Source: an uncultured Rhodospirillales bacterium
GTDB lineage: Bacteria; Pseudomonadota; Alphaproteobacteria; Kiloniellales; Kiloniellaceae
Assembly: GCA_913060675.1 (NCBI GenBank)
Contig: CAJXUS010000007.1
Coordinates: 36,177 to 100,176 of the forward strand
Length of the DNA stretch: 64,000 nt
Reading direction: 5' to 3'
How positions within the stretch are numbered: the first letter of the stretch is position 1; every line of letters starts with the position of its first letter. Below are positions 18,044 through 26,915 of the stretch, in pieces. The position numbers and the translations under genes are program-made. The notes beneath the pieces are model-generated. The model worked only from the letters and a program-made list of their open reading frames with translations, was not told the DNA's origin and did no database searches.

Positions 18044-19288
18044 TTAATCCAGATCAGCAACGGCATCAGCAGCTTCATTTAAAGCCTCCGCTGGCGCTTT
18101 GGTTCCCAAAAGTGCTTCTTGGATAGCAACTTGCAACAAAGAAGACATCTCTTGATAGGAAGCTTTAGTCGGGCGTGGATACATTGCTGCCAAGCCAACT
18201 TTAGCGGCTTTGAGTAACTCTTCCTGTCCTTTGGCAATTTCTGGATTGTCGTATGAACCCTTCCAAACAGGCAGGCTCAGTTTAGCAAAGTCCTCTTGTA
18301 TGGGTTGAGATGTAAGGTGTTTGATATAATCCCATGCGATGTCTTTATTTTTACTGTTGGATGTCACGCCTAGTCCCATGGAGCCATTAACCGCAGAAGC
18401 TTTACTGATATTTGCAGCACCAGGAGCTGGAGCGATACCAACATGCCCTGCGATGGAGGATTCTTTTGGATCATTCGCGAGGTTATACATGTACGTCCAG
18501 TTAACAGCGAAGGCAGCTTGTCCGCTTGAGAAAGTACGCCGTACGTCTTCTTCCGAATATTCGCGGGAATTTGGATTGGTTAGGCCCATTTTGATTGAAT
18601 CAACCATATATTCCAAGGCATGTAGACCGCCCCCTTGCTGGAAGACGGGCTTTTCGTCGCCATCAAGAAACTCACCACCCATTGCTGAGAGAAGAGTTGC
18701 GTAGTCGCAGATAACGGCTTCGGATTGTGACCAACTCCAAACCAAGGGGTATTCGACGATACCTTTGTCTTTTATAATCTTGGCTTGGCTTGCGAGCTCT
18801 GACCAAGTCACAGGTGCTTTCGAAATTCCCGCTTCTGCGAGCATCTTTTCATTGTAGAAGAGATACTTGGTATCAACGATCCAAGGCATGCCGTAATATT
18901 TGCCACCATATTCAACAGTGGTCCAGGCACCTTCTAGAATGTCATCCTTTGTCGCGTTGTCGATTTTATCACTAACATCAGTCAAAAGACCGTAACGCGC
19001 AAACTCGGCTGGCCATATAACATCAAAGAGGACGACGTCGTAGCCATCAGAAGCATTGTGTGACAATACGATTTTATCGTGAAGAGCTTCGTAGGCAACG
19101 AACTCCATTTTCACATCGACATTCGGATTAGCTTTTTCAAAAGCTATCGTCATGTTTTCGATGTCTTGCTCGCTATATGCTGCTTGAGCCATGAATAACG
19201 CGCTTAGTTGCGTTTTTTCTGCATAAGCCTGCGAACTTGTTAATAAGGTGCCTACCATGGCAGCCATCAGCATTTTTGACTTCTTCAT
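18044..19288 (-). CDS. Sugar ABC transporter extracellular substrate-binding protein (family 1)
   Basis: The 414-residue protein has a Sec signal peptide (KKSKMLMAAMVGTLLTSSQA, cleavage after AYA near residue 23). Family-1 binding-protein features follow, such as NPNVDVKMEFVAYEALHDK and the hinge region with GKYYGMPWIVDTKYLFYN. It captures a sugar or oligosaccharide in the periplasm. It is the first gene of the operon, preceded by a strong GGGGAGG ribosome-binding site. A ROK repressor is divergent, suggesting repression in the absence of the sugar. Confidence 0.88.
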   Translation of the reverse strand: MKKSKMLMAAMVGTLLTSSQAYAEKTQLSALFMAQAAYSEQDIENMTIAFEKANPNVDVKMEFVAYEALHDKIVLSHNASDGYDVVLFDVIWPAEFARYGLLTDVSDKIDNATKDDILEGAWTTVEYGGKYYGMPWIVDTKYLFYNEKMLAEAGISKAPVTWSELASQAKIIKDKGIVEYPLVWSWSQSEAVICDYATLLSAMGGEFLDGDEKPVFQQGGGLHALEYMVDSIKMGLTNPNSREYSEEDVRRTFSSGQAAFAVNWTYMYNLANDPKESSIAGHVGIAPAPGAANISKASAVNGSMGLGVTSNSKNKDIAWDYIKHLTSQPIQEDFAKLSLPVWKGSYDNPEIAKGQEELLKAAKVGLAAMYPRPTKASYQEMSSLLQVAIQEALLGTKAPAEALNEAADAVADLD

Positions 19289-19387
19289 ATTAACCTCCCC
19301 GTTATAAGGTTATAAGCCACTATGACATTAACGCTAAAGTTTGTAGTTTTTATTTGTCTGTGGCAGTTTGTGTGAATAGTGTTATTT

Positions 19388-19412
19388 ATTAACTCAATTT
19401 GATTTAGTTAAT
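19388..19412. promoter_or_regulatory. Inverted repeat between sugar operon and ROK gene, candidate operator
   Basis: ATTAACT (19388-19394) and AGTTAAT (19406-19412) are perfect arms with an 11-bp spacer, about 20 bp upstream of the ROK gene and in the region shared with the divergent binding-protein gene. AT-rich dyads of this kind are common for NagC/Mlc-type ROK repressors. Assignment is inference. Confidence 0.4.
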
Positions 19413-19430
19413 CTATCATGGAAATGAAAT

Positions 19431-20663
19431 ATGGCAACGGAAAATTCCGATGGCCCCCAAAATGGTGGTTTTAGAACGGGAATGCTGGGGACGAATCTGG
19501 AATATGCAAAAGAGCATAACCTTCGTGCCGTGATCGATGCTGTCCGAAGACACGGAGCTCTTACACGAGCAGAAATAACCCGAACGACGGCCTTGTCAGT
19601 TCAGACAATCTCTAATCTGGTTGGGGAGCTTGAACAGCGTGGTTTACTGATTGCAGGGGAAGCGGAGAAGGCTAAACGGGGGCAACCCGCAAGACCCTAT
19701 AGGCTAAACCCAGAGGGTGGATATTCCGTTGGCATTCAAATGGATCACCAGATTGCATTGGCTATATTGGTGAATTTGGCGGGCGAAGAATGTGCCCAGA
19801 TACAGCAAAAGGTATCTCGCCCTTCTCCAGAAGAAGGGATCGACATCCTAACAGATCTTGTTGACCGATTACTTGAGTATGGTGGCGTTGAAAAGAGCCG
19901 GGTGTTCGGTGTCGGGGTCGCTATTCCTGGTCCTTTCGATGTGAGTGGACCAACGGGTGTAGGGCCAGGATGGGTTGGGTATCCAATCGCTGAAAGTTTG
20001 CGCGAACGTGTTGGGTTGCCCGTTATTGTCGAGAACGATGCAAATGCAGCGGCTATTGCTGAGCGTCTTCATGGTGCAGGTAAAAAGTTTGAAAATTTTG
20101 TCTATGTCTTTATTGGAATGGGATTAGGGGCAGGATTGTTTCTCAATGGTCAAGTATACCACGGTGTCCGAGGCGCTGCGGGGGAGATAGGCCATATAGT
20201 TGTTGAGACCGACGGTATCCCTTGTGAATGTGGCAATAGAGGATGTTTTGAGCGCTATGTATCCTTACGGGCTGCATATGAAGCGATTGGAGAGACGGAC
20301 AACATACATCGAGCCCCTGAACAATTGGAAAAGTTGTTTGATGAAGAAGATCTCGCCTTTATGGCTTGGTTAACTGAGGCAGCGGATAAATTACGTATCG
20401 GGATACAGGCGCTGGAAAGTACGTTTGATCCAGAAGTTATTTTCATTGGTGGTTTATTACCAACCCGTATAGCGCAGGCATTAGTAGAGAAAATGTTGCC
20501 GCCATTGCCTTCGGTGGTGACGCAACTACAGCCTTTAGAAGAACGTATTTTACTTGGTGTTAGTGCGCCTTCTGCTCCTGCTCACGGTGCAGCCAGTGTG
20601 CCAATATTCTATGAATTTAACGCTGAACTTTATACGCATTCAAATAGGCAAAAAATTAGGTAG
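19431..20663 (+). CDS. ROK-family transcriptional regulator
   Basis: The 410-residue protein has an N-terminal winged helix (ALTRAEITRTTALSVQTISNL, residues 45-65) and a ROK domain with the ENDANAAA motif and the zinc-binding CECGNRGCFE motif near residue 265. This layout is that of NagC/Mlc/XylR repressors, which release DNA when they bind a sugar or sugar phosphate. It is divergent from the sugar ABC-kinase operon and probably controls it. Its 3' end overlaps the convergent LysR gene by 8 bp. Confidence 0.88.
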   Translation: MATENSDGPQNGGFRTGMLGTNLEYAKEHNLRAVIDAVRRHGALTRAEITRTTALSVQTISNLVGELEQRGLLIAGEAEKAKRGQPARPYRLNPEGGYSVGIQMDHQIALAILVNLAGEECAQIQQKVSRPSPEEGIDILTDLVDRLLEYGGVEKSRVFGVGVAIPGPFDVSGPTGVGPGWVGYPIAESLRERVGLPVIVENDANAAAIAERLHGAGKKFENFVYVFIGMGLGAGLFLNGQVYHGVRGAAGEIGHIVVETDGIPCECGNRGCFERYVSLRAAYEAIGETDNIHRAPEQLEKLFDEEDLAFMAWLTEAADKLRIGIQALESTFDPEVIFIGGLLPTRIAQALVEKMLPPLPSVVTQLQPLEERILLGVSAPSAPAHGAASVPIFYEFNAELYTHSNRQKIR

Positions 20664-21558
20664 TTTCATATTTTTTGAATTTTCGAGCCGCAATATCAAC
20701 CAGTTCTTTGATAATCGGATTTTGTTTTCTGGTTTCTTGATAGTAGGCGGAATATTTATAAGAAATCGTTGGTTTGAAGGGCCGAATTTCGACGCCTGAT
20801 GCAGCCCATAGTTTAGCTGAAAAGGGCTCCAGTACACCACTGCATAAGCCTTGTTTTACCAAAGAATAGGCGTTTGCGGAATGCTGGGTACTAAATTGGG
20901 TAATGGGATTTATTCTTTTGTAGAGGTCGGTGTGTTGGTGAAAGGCCAATACATCGTCACTATCCAATGCAATGAGTTTTTCTCCAATTAGGTCTTCTTC
21001 GTAAACGATGTCTTTTTCACATAGAGGATGATTGGGAGGCAGGGCGCAAACGTAATCAACCTTTGCAAGAATTACCTGCTCGACACCAGGTTGTTCACCC
21101 ATCTGATTACCAAAGGCAATATCAAGGTTTTCATCCATGATCATATTGAAGTAACTTTTCACATCCGTTGTGTTAATGATAATGGATATCTCTGGATGAT
21201 TGGCGGTAAATTCTTCCATAATTTCAGGAACGATACTGATGGATAGTGCGCCGAGGGATATAATTCGAAGCTCTTGCTTACGATCTCTTGAAATGTCTTC
21301 TGCCGCAGTTTTTAATTTTGTAAAGGCTTCGAAAACGTCGTCTAATTTACGATAGAAAATCATACCTTCTTGGGTGGGGACAACCCGGCCTTTCCTTCGA
21401 TGTAACAGCGTAAGTTTCAAAGAGTATTCAAGATCTGATAGTAGACGACTAATCGTTGGCTGGGTTGTGTTCAGGCTTTTAGCCGCAGAAGAAATCGTTC
21501 CGTTAAGAATAGTTGCCCGAAAAGCTTCGAGTTGACGCATCCGCATTTTTAAATCCAT
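20656..21558 (-). CDS. LysR-family transcriptional regulator
   Basis: The 300-residue protein has the LysR HTH at residues 5-65 (LEAFRATILNGTISSAAKSLNTTQPTISRLLSDLE) and a co-inducer-binding domain of periplasmic-binding fold. It is divergent from the M20 peptidase and peptide-transport operon and is the natural candidate for its regulator. No strong ribosome-binding site precedes the ATG at 21558; ATGs at 21546 and 21540 are alternatives. Its 3' end overlaps the ROK gene tail to tail. Confidence 0.88.
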   Translation of the reverse strand: MDLKMRMRQLEAFRATILNGTISSAAKSLNTTQPTISRLLSDLEYSLKLTLLHRRKGRVVPTQEGMIFYRKLDDVFEAFTKLKTAAEDISRDRKQELRIISLGALSISIVPEIMEEFTANHPEISIIINTTDVKSYFNMIMDENLDIAFGNQMGEQPGVEQVILAKVDYVCALPPNHPLCEKDIVYEEDLIGEKLIALDSDDVLAFHQHTDLYKRINPITQFSTQHSANAYSLVKQGLCSGVLEPFSAKLWAASGVEIRPFKPTISYKYSAYYQETRKQNPIIKELVDIAARKFKKYETT

Positions 21559-21569
21559 TATGCTTTTTT

Positions 21570-21595
21570 TGCATACCTATATACATCATTATGCA
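21570..21595. promoter_or_regulatory. Inverted repeat upstream of the LysR gene, candidate LysR site
   Basis: TGCATA (21570-21575) and TATGCA (21590-21595) are separated by 14 bp of AT-rich sequence, right upstream of the LysR start. LysR proteins bind interrupted dyads in divergent promoters and repress themselves. The rest of the gap to the peptidase gene (to 21847) shows no gene. Confidence 0.35.
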
Positions 21596-21847
21596 TTGAT
21601 TCAAATTAAAGTTCGTGTTTCCTAAAAGAGAAGATCGGGAGAACTGCTGATAGACAACATGTGACAGCCTATTGTTGTTCGCGGTAATTCCCCTGTTCTT
21701 AAATGAAAGATTGTCCCGAGGTTTCGTGGAAATTTCATGGCGATCTCATGATCCTGAAATTCCAAGAAGAGAATACAGGACAATCAAAACAGGGACCTTT
21801 TTGTACCAATTAAATTGGCGCGATGAGATTTGATTAGGGAGATATCT

Positions 21848-23011
21848 GTGGCTGGTAATTACTCAGCAAAAGAAATGCTTACCAAGCTGGTTGCTTTCGA
21901 TACTGTTTCTCGAAACAGTAATCTTCCCTTGATCGAATTTGTCGAAGAATATTTGTCTTCACACGGTGTATCCTCCCAGCGCGTTCCAAATGAAGATGGA
22001 ACCAAAACCAATTTGTGGGCGACCATCGGACCCAATGCAGATGGGGGTGTTATCCTATCCGGTCATACTGATGTAGTGCCTGTCGACGGTCAGCCTTGGG
22101 ATACCAATCCTTTTGAAGTTATCGAAAAAGATGGCTTACTCTATGGACGTGGCACGGCTGATATGAAGGCCTTTTCAGCCATCGCTTTGTCGCTGGTTCC
22201 AGAGATGTTGCGCTCTAACATGAAGAGACCGATCCATCTTGCTTTGTCTTATGACGAAGAAATTGGCTGCCTTGGCGCGCCTTTGATGGTTGAAGATATG
22301 GCGCCTAAGGTAAAAGCTGAGGCCGTTATCGTTGGTGAGCCAACAATGATGCAGGTTGTAAGCGGACATAAGGGTGTGATTGGCCTCATGACCAAAGTCC
22401 GAGGTCTAGAAGTTCATTCCAGCTTGCTTCATACGGGGGTTTCTGCCGTTCATATCGCTGCTAAATTGGTTGTTTGGCATGAACAAAAGACAAAAGAGAA
22501 TAAACAACGTACTGAACAACTTATTGAAAATACTTTGTTTGAGCCGGGATATACCTCATTGCATTGCGGGGTGATCCAAGGCGGAACAGCCCATAATATC
22601 ACGGCAAAGGATTGCTCATTCTCTTCTGATTTTCGTGTTCTGCCAACCGAAGATCCTCTGAAATATCTTGAGGAATACCGTGCTTATGTCGCCGAGCTAG
22701 AAACAGAGATGAAGGCGGTAGACCCGTCTACCGGAATTATCATTGATGTGCTTGCAAATGTGCCTGGTTGCCGGCGTGAAAATGACGGTGCTGCTGAACG
22801 TCTGGTTCGCCAGATAACAGGAGACAATGCTGAGCATGTTGTATCTTATGGTACAGAAGCTGGGCAGTTCCAAGATGGTGGTTATTCGACCATCGTCTGT
22901 GGCCCAGGCGATATCGCACAAGCCCATGCCGCCAACGAATTCTTATCTATTGAACAACTAGATGCTGGCGAAGATTTTCAACGCAAGTTGATTGAACGTC
23001 TGGCAAGTTAA
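21848..23011 (+). CDS. M20 metallopeptidase, acetylornithine deacetylase (ArgE)-like
   Basis: The M20-family enzyme has zinc-binding motifs SGHTDVVPVDG, GRGTADMKAF, the catalytic DEEIGCLGA and GEPT. Its length (387 residues) and motif order fit the ArgE class, which removes the acetyl group from N-acetylornithine. The location with a second M20 enzyme and a peptide ABC importer suggests a catabolic role on N-acylated amino acids or peptides rather than arginine synthesis. The GTG at 21848 is preceded by AGGGAG at good spacing, so I prefer it to the TTG at 21830. Confidence 0.8.
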   Translation: MAGNYSAKEMLTKLVAFDTVSRNSNLPLIEFVEEYLSSHGVSSQRVPNEDGTKTNLWATIGPNADGGVILSGHTDVVPVDGQPWDTNPFEVIEKDGLLYGRGTADMKAFSAIALSLVPEMLRSNMKRPIHLALSYDEEIGCLGAPLMVEDMAPKVKAEAVIVGEPTMMQVVSGHKGVIGLMTKVRGLEVHSSLLHTGVSAVHIAAKLVVWHEQKTKENKQRTEQLIENTLFEPGYTSLHCGVIQGGTAHNITAKDCSFSSDFRVLPTEDPLKYLEEYRAYVAELETEMKAVDPSTGIIIDVLANVPGCRRENDGAAERLVRQITGDNAEHVVSYGTEAGQFQDGGYSTIVCGPGDIAQAHAANEFLSIEQLDAGEDFQRKLIERLAS

Positions 23012-23046
23012 ACGACAAACTATAAAAATATACTCAGGGAATAGTA

Positions 23047-24219
23047 ATGCCAATTATTAACCGTTTTGCCGAACTACATGACGAAATAACAGGATGGAGA
23101 CGTGAAATCCATTCTAATCCTGAACTCTTATTTGATGTCGAACAAACCGCAGGGTTTGTAACCGAAAAACTAAAAGAGTTCGGCCTGGATGAAGTTGTGA
23201 CAGGCATTGGCCGTACGGGTGTTGTTGGTATCATTAAGGGTAACGATACCAGCTCTGGTAAGGTTATTGGATTACGTGCAGACATGGATGCGCTTCCAAT
23301 TCACGAGGAAACAGGGTTGGATTATGCGTCCAAGGTTGATGGTAAAATGCACGCTTGTGGCCACGATGGTCATACCGCGATGCTTTTAGGTGCAGCAAAA
23401 TACCTGTCTGAGACCAGAAATTTCGATGGTTCTGTTGCTGTAATCTTTCAGCCCGCAGAAGAAGGCGGCGGCGGTGGCCGTGAGATGGTTGAAGACGGCA
23501 TGATGGATCGTTTCAATATTCAGGAAGTTTATGGCCTGCACAACTGGCCTGGTGTTCCTGTTGGGAACTTTGGCACCCGTCCAGGTGCTTTGATGGCGGC
23601 GACCGATATCTTTACCATCGACATTCAAGGCTCTGGTGGTCACGCAGCAAAACCGCACGAAACCATTGATCCGATTGTTATTGCCAGTCATATAATTTTG
23701 GCTCTGCAATCCATCGCTTCGCGTAGTGTTGATCCAATTAAGTCTGTCGTCGTATCGGTGACAACCTGTAACGCAGGTACGGCTTTCAACGTAATCCCGG
23801 ATACTGCCTCATTAAACGGTACAGTTCGGACGCTGGATGAAAGCGTTCGCGACCTTACGGAGCAACGTATTCAAGAAGTCGTCGAATACACAGCTAAAGC
23901 GCATGGCGCGACAGCGGTTCTGGACTATAAACGCAACTATCCCGTGGTTATGAACCATGTGAAAGAGACATCCTTTGCGGTAGATATTGCCTCAGGGATT
24001 TCAGGTGAAGATCGTGTTGATACGGATGCAAGTCCAACAATGGGCGGTGAAGATTTTGCCTTTATGTTGAATGCGCGTCCAGGATCGTTCATCTTCTTGG
24101 GGAATGGTGACACTGCACCGGTGCATCATCCTAAATACAACTTTAACGACGAAATAATTCCCGTTGGTTGTTCATATTGGGCTAAGCTGGTTGAAACAGC
24201 TATGCCTGCTAAAAGATAA
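23047..24219 (+). CDS. M20 amidohydrolase (hippurate hydrolase/IAA-amino acid hydrolase-like)
   Basis: The 390-residue protein carries the amidohydrolase signature: LRADMDALPIHEETGLDY, then MHACGHDGHTAMLLGAA (metal-binding Cys and His residues) and FQPAEEGGGGG with the catalytic Glu pair. Such enzymes cleave N-acyl or N-aminoacyl amide bonds such as hippurate, aminobenzoyl-glutamate or N-acetyl amino acids. It follows the ArgE-like gene by 35 bp and precedes the binding-protein gene of the importer. The substrate is probably what the importer carries. Confidence 0.85.
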   Translation: MPIINRFAELHDEITGWRREIHSNPELLFDVEQTAGFVTEKLKEFGLDEVVTGIGRTGVVGIIKGNDTSSGKVIGLRADMDALPIHEETGLDYASKVDGKMHACGHDGHTAMLLGAAKYLSETRNFDGSVAVIFQPAEEGGGGGREMVEDGMMDRFNIQEVYGLHNWPGVPVGNFGTRPGALMAATDIFTIDIQGSGGHAAKPHETIDPIVIASHIILALQSIASRSVDPIKSVVVSVTTCNAGTAFNVIPDTASLNGTVRTLDESVRDLTEQRIQEVVEYTAKAHGATAVLDYKRNYPVVMNHVKETSFAVDIASGISGEDRVDTDASPTMGGEDFAFMLNARPGSFIFLGNGDTAPVHHPKYNFNDEIIPVGCSYWAKLVETAMPAKR

Positions 24220-24287
24220 GTATAAAAAAAGTCAGAGTAAAAAATTAGGCCATCATGTAATTGGTGGTAAACACAGGGAGTATCATA

Positions 24288-25883
24288 ATGAAAATAAGAA
24301 ATATGCTCGCGGCAAGTGCATGTGTACTCGCACTTGGTGCCGGGGTTGCCAACGCAGAAACCTTCAAATGGTCTTTTCAAGGGGATGTTCAGTCTCTTGA
24401 TCCGCATGGCCTCAATGAAACCTTTACTCTTGGTTTCCTCGGCAATGTCTATGAAGGTTTGACTTCATATAGCAGTGACTTGCAAATACAGCCTGGTCTT
24501 GCTGTTAGCTGGGAAAATACAGCACCAACCACTTGGATTTTCAAACTTCGTGAAGGCGTGAAGTTCCATGATGGTGGTGATTTCAACGCTGATGACGTTA
24601 TCTTTACGTGGAAACGGACCCTTACTTCCGGATCCGATATGAAGGGTTACGGCGCGAGAATGTCAGACATCAAGAAAATTGATGACTACACTATTCAAGT
24701 TGAAACGCCAGCTCCAAACCCGATCCTGCCACGTGAACTTGTCTTCTATTATATGATGGACAAAGAATGGTCTGAAAAACATAACTCAGTTGAAGCAACC
24801 AGCCCTAAAGCTGCGGATGCGACAGCGACGTATGCTGCTCAGAATGCCAATGGTACTGGCCCCTTTATTCTTGCAGAACGCCAACCGGATGTTCGTTCAA
24901 AGTTCACTCGTTTTGACGGCTACTGGAAAGATATTCCAACAAACGTAACAGAAGTTCACTTCACACCGATTTCTCAAGGGGCGACACGTGTTGCTGCATT
25001 GATTTCTGGTGAACTGGATATGGTTTATCCTGTTCCTGTACAAGATTGGAAGCGCCTCGATAGTGCTGAAGGTGTTCGTCCACTAACTGGCCCAGAAGCA
25101 CGTACTATTTTCCTTGGCATGGATCAGTGGCGTGATGAACTTCTCTATTCCAATATCAAAGGTAAAAACCCGTTTAAAGATCAACGTGTTCGTGCCGCTA
25201 TGGCTCATGCTATTGACCTAAACGCTATTGATAAAAAAATCATGCGCGGTGCAGCTGTACCTGCAGGACTTCTTCTTGCTCCACAGATCAATGGTTTTGA
25301 TGCAGACCTAAACAGCCCTTATGCCTATGATCCTGAAAAATCAAAGAAACTTCTGACCGAAGCGGGTTATCCCGAAGGTTTTGAACTTGGTATGGATTGC
25401 CCGAACAATCGTTATGTAAATGATGAAAAAATCTGTCAGGCAGTTGTTGGTCTCTTGGCGCGTGTTGGCATTAAAGTTGATCTGAACGCTCAACCAAAAT
25501 CCAAATATTTCGCTAAAGTTAGTCCTCAAAACGGTAATGATACTTCTTTCTATCTCTTGGGTTGGACACCAAGTTCAATGGACGTTCATAACGTTCTTTA
25601 TAACTTGATGTCTTCTTTCGATGCTGAAAAGAATACTGGCCAGTTCAACTACGGTCGTTATTCTAATACACGCATTGATGAGATCGCTGGAAACGTCGAG
25701 AAAGAAACCGATCAGACCAAACGTCAAAACATGGTCGCTGAAGCTTTCTCAATCTTGCAGAAAGATGTTGGGTATCTTCCTCTACACCAACAGCCTCTAT
25801 CTTGGGGTGTTCGTGACGGTGTAACTCTTGCTCAACGTGCGGATAACGTTCTTGATCTGCGTTATGTTGTAATCGGCAAATAA
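24288..25883 (+). CDS. Peptide-type ABC transporter substrate-binding protein (family 5)
   Basis: The 531-residue family-5 binding protein has a signal peptide (MKIRNMLAASACVLALGAG, cleavage after ANA near residue 23). The mature protein opens with a family-5 start and FNADDVIFTWKRTLTSGSD. It is distinct from the DppA-like protein at 7739. I chose ATG at 24288 because AGGGAG lies just upstream; a longer GTG start at 24261 would precede the signal peptide with unrelated residues. It is followed by a strong hairpin and then the permease genes. Confidence 0.88.
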   Translation: MKIRNMLAASACVLALGAGVANAETFKWSFQGDVQSLDPHGLNETFTLGFLGNVYEGLTSYSSDLQIQPGLAVSWENTAPTTWIFKLREGVKFHDGGDFNADDVIFTWKRTLTSGSDMKGYGARMSDIKKIDDYTIQVETPAPNPILPRELVFYYMMDKEWSEKHNSVEATSPKAADATATYAAQNANGTGPFILAERQPDVRSKFTRFDGYWKDIPTNVTEVHFTPISQGATRVAALISGELDMVYPVPVQDWKRLDSAEGVRPLTGPEARTIFLGMDQWRDELLYSNIKGKNPFKDQRVRAAMAHAIDLNAIDKKIMRGAAVPAGLLLAPQINGFDADLNSPYAYDPEKSKKLLTEAGYPEGFELGMDCPNNRYVNDEKICQAVVGLLARVGIKVDLNAQPKSKYFAKVSPQNGNDTSFYLLGWTPSSMDVHNVLYNLMSSFDAEKNTGQFNYGRYSNTRIDEIAGNVEKETDQTKRQNMVAEAFSILQKDVGYLPLHQQPLSWGVRDGVTLAQRADNVLDLRYVVIGK

Positions 25884-25902
25884 TATTGCTGTAATTGCTA
25901 CT

Positions 25903-25934
25903 GGGGGCCTCTTCCTTTAGAGGCCCCCGTTTTA
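25903..25934 (+). terminator. Intra-operon terminator-like hairpin after the binding-protein gene
   Basis: GGGGGCCTC (25903-25911) and GAGGCCCCC (25920-25928) form a perfect 9-bp GC-rich stem with an 8-nt loop followed by GTTTTATT. It sits between the binding-protein and permease genes, as in the dpp operon, and probably limits read-through. Confidence 0.75.
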
Positions 25935-25946
25935 TTAGGGGACGTT

Positions 25947-26915
25947 ATGTTCAAGTTTGTTTCGATGCGACTGTTACAGTCGATTGTCGTGATGCTGGTT
26001 GTTGGTTTGATTGCGTTCGGTCTGTTCCGATTTGTCGGCGATCCCATCAACAATATGGTTGGCCAAGATACTACTCTGGCTGAACGTGAAGCTCTGACAG
26101 AATCTCTCGGTTTAAATGATCCTTTCCTTGTGCAGTATGGGCGCTTTGTTTCAAACGCTGTTCAAGGTGACTTTGGAATGTCGTATAGGCTACGGCAACC
26201 CGTCAGTGGGCTCATAGCTGAACGGTTTCCAGCAACGCTAGAGCTGTCCCTTATTTCTGCTTTCCTGGCCTTGGCCCTTGGTGTTCCCATGGGGATCTAT
26301 ACGGCCTTAAAGCCTAAATCGATCATTACACGTGGGTTTATGACCTTGTCGTTGATGGGTGTCTCTCTGCCAACATTCCTAATTGGTATTCTTCTTATTC
26401 TATTCTTCGGCGTTACGCTCCGCTGGTTGCCGACGTTCGGGCGTGGGGAAGTCATTGATCTTGGTTGGTGGTCGACAGGTTTCTTGACGGCGAGTGGCCT
26501 AAAATCGCTGATCTTACCCGCGATAACACTGGCTATTTTCCAAATGACTTTGATTGTACGTTTGGTTCGGGCTGAGATGCTTGAAGTGTTGCGGACAGAC
26601 TATATTAAGTTTGCGCATGCCCGGGGCCTGAGCCCTCGGTTGATAAATTTCTCTATCGCCCTTCGCAATACGCTGGTTCCGGTGATCACCATTATTGGTT
26701 TGCAAGTTGGATCCATCATTGCCTTTGCAATTATTACCGAGAGCGTTTTCCAGTGGCCTGGTATGGGACTGCTGTTTATTCAGGCGGTATCTGAGGTCGA
26801 TATCCCGGTAATGGCAGCATACTTGTTATTGATTGCCTTTGTTTTTGTAGTGATCAATTTGGTCGTCGACATTCTCTATTTTGTTGTAGATCCTCGTTTA
26901 CGGGTGCAAAGCTAA
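25947..26915 (+). CDS. Peptide-type ABC transporter permease (DppB-like)
   Basis: The 322-residue protein has the DppB/OppB layout, with the N-terminal helix, a segment GDPINNMVGQDTTLAEREALTE, and an EAA loop (KFAHARGLSPRLINFSIALRNTL). It forms the channel with the next gene product. The stop codon overlaps the next start (TAATG). Confidence 0.88.
   Translation: MFKFVSMRLLQSIVVMLVVGLIAFGLFRFVGDPINNMVGQDTTLAEREALTESLGLNDPFLVQYGRFVSNAVQGDFGMSYRLRQPVSGLIAERFPATLELSLISAFLALALGVPMGIYTALKPKSIITRGFMTLSLMGVSLPTFLIGILLILFFGVTLRWLPTFGRGEVIDLGWWSTGFLTASGLKSLILPAITLAIFQMTLIVRLVRAEMLEVLRTDYIKFAHARGLSPRLINFSIALRNTLVPVITIIGLQVGSIIAFAIITESVFQWPGMGLLFIQAVSEVDIPVMAAYLLLIAFVFVVINLVVDILYFVVDPRLRVQS

Noticed and set aside
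21830..21847. TTG start at 21830 for the ArgE-like enzyme
   Set aside because: The AGGGAG ribosome-binding site would lie inside the coding region; the GTG at 21848 is correctly spaced.
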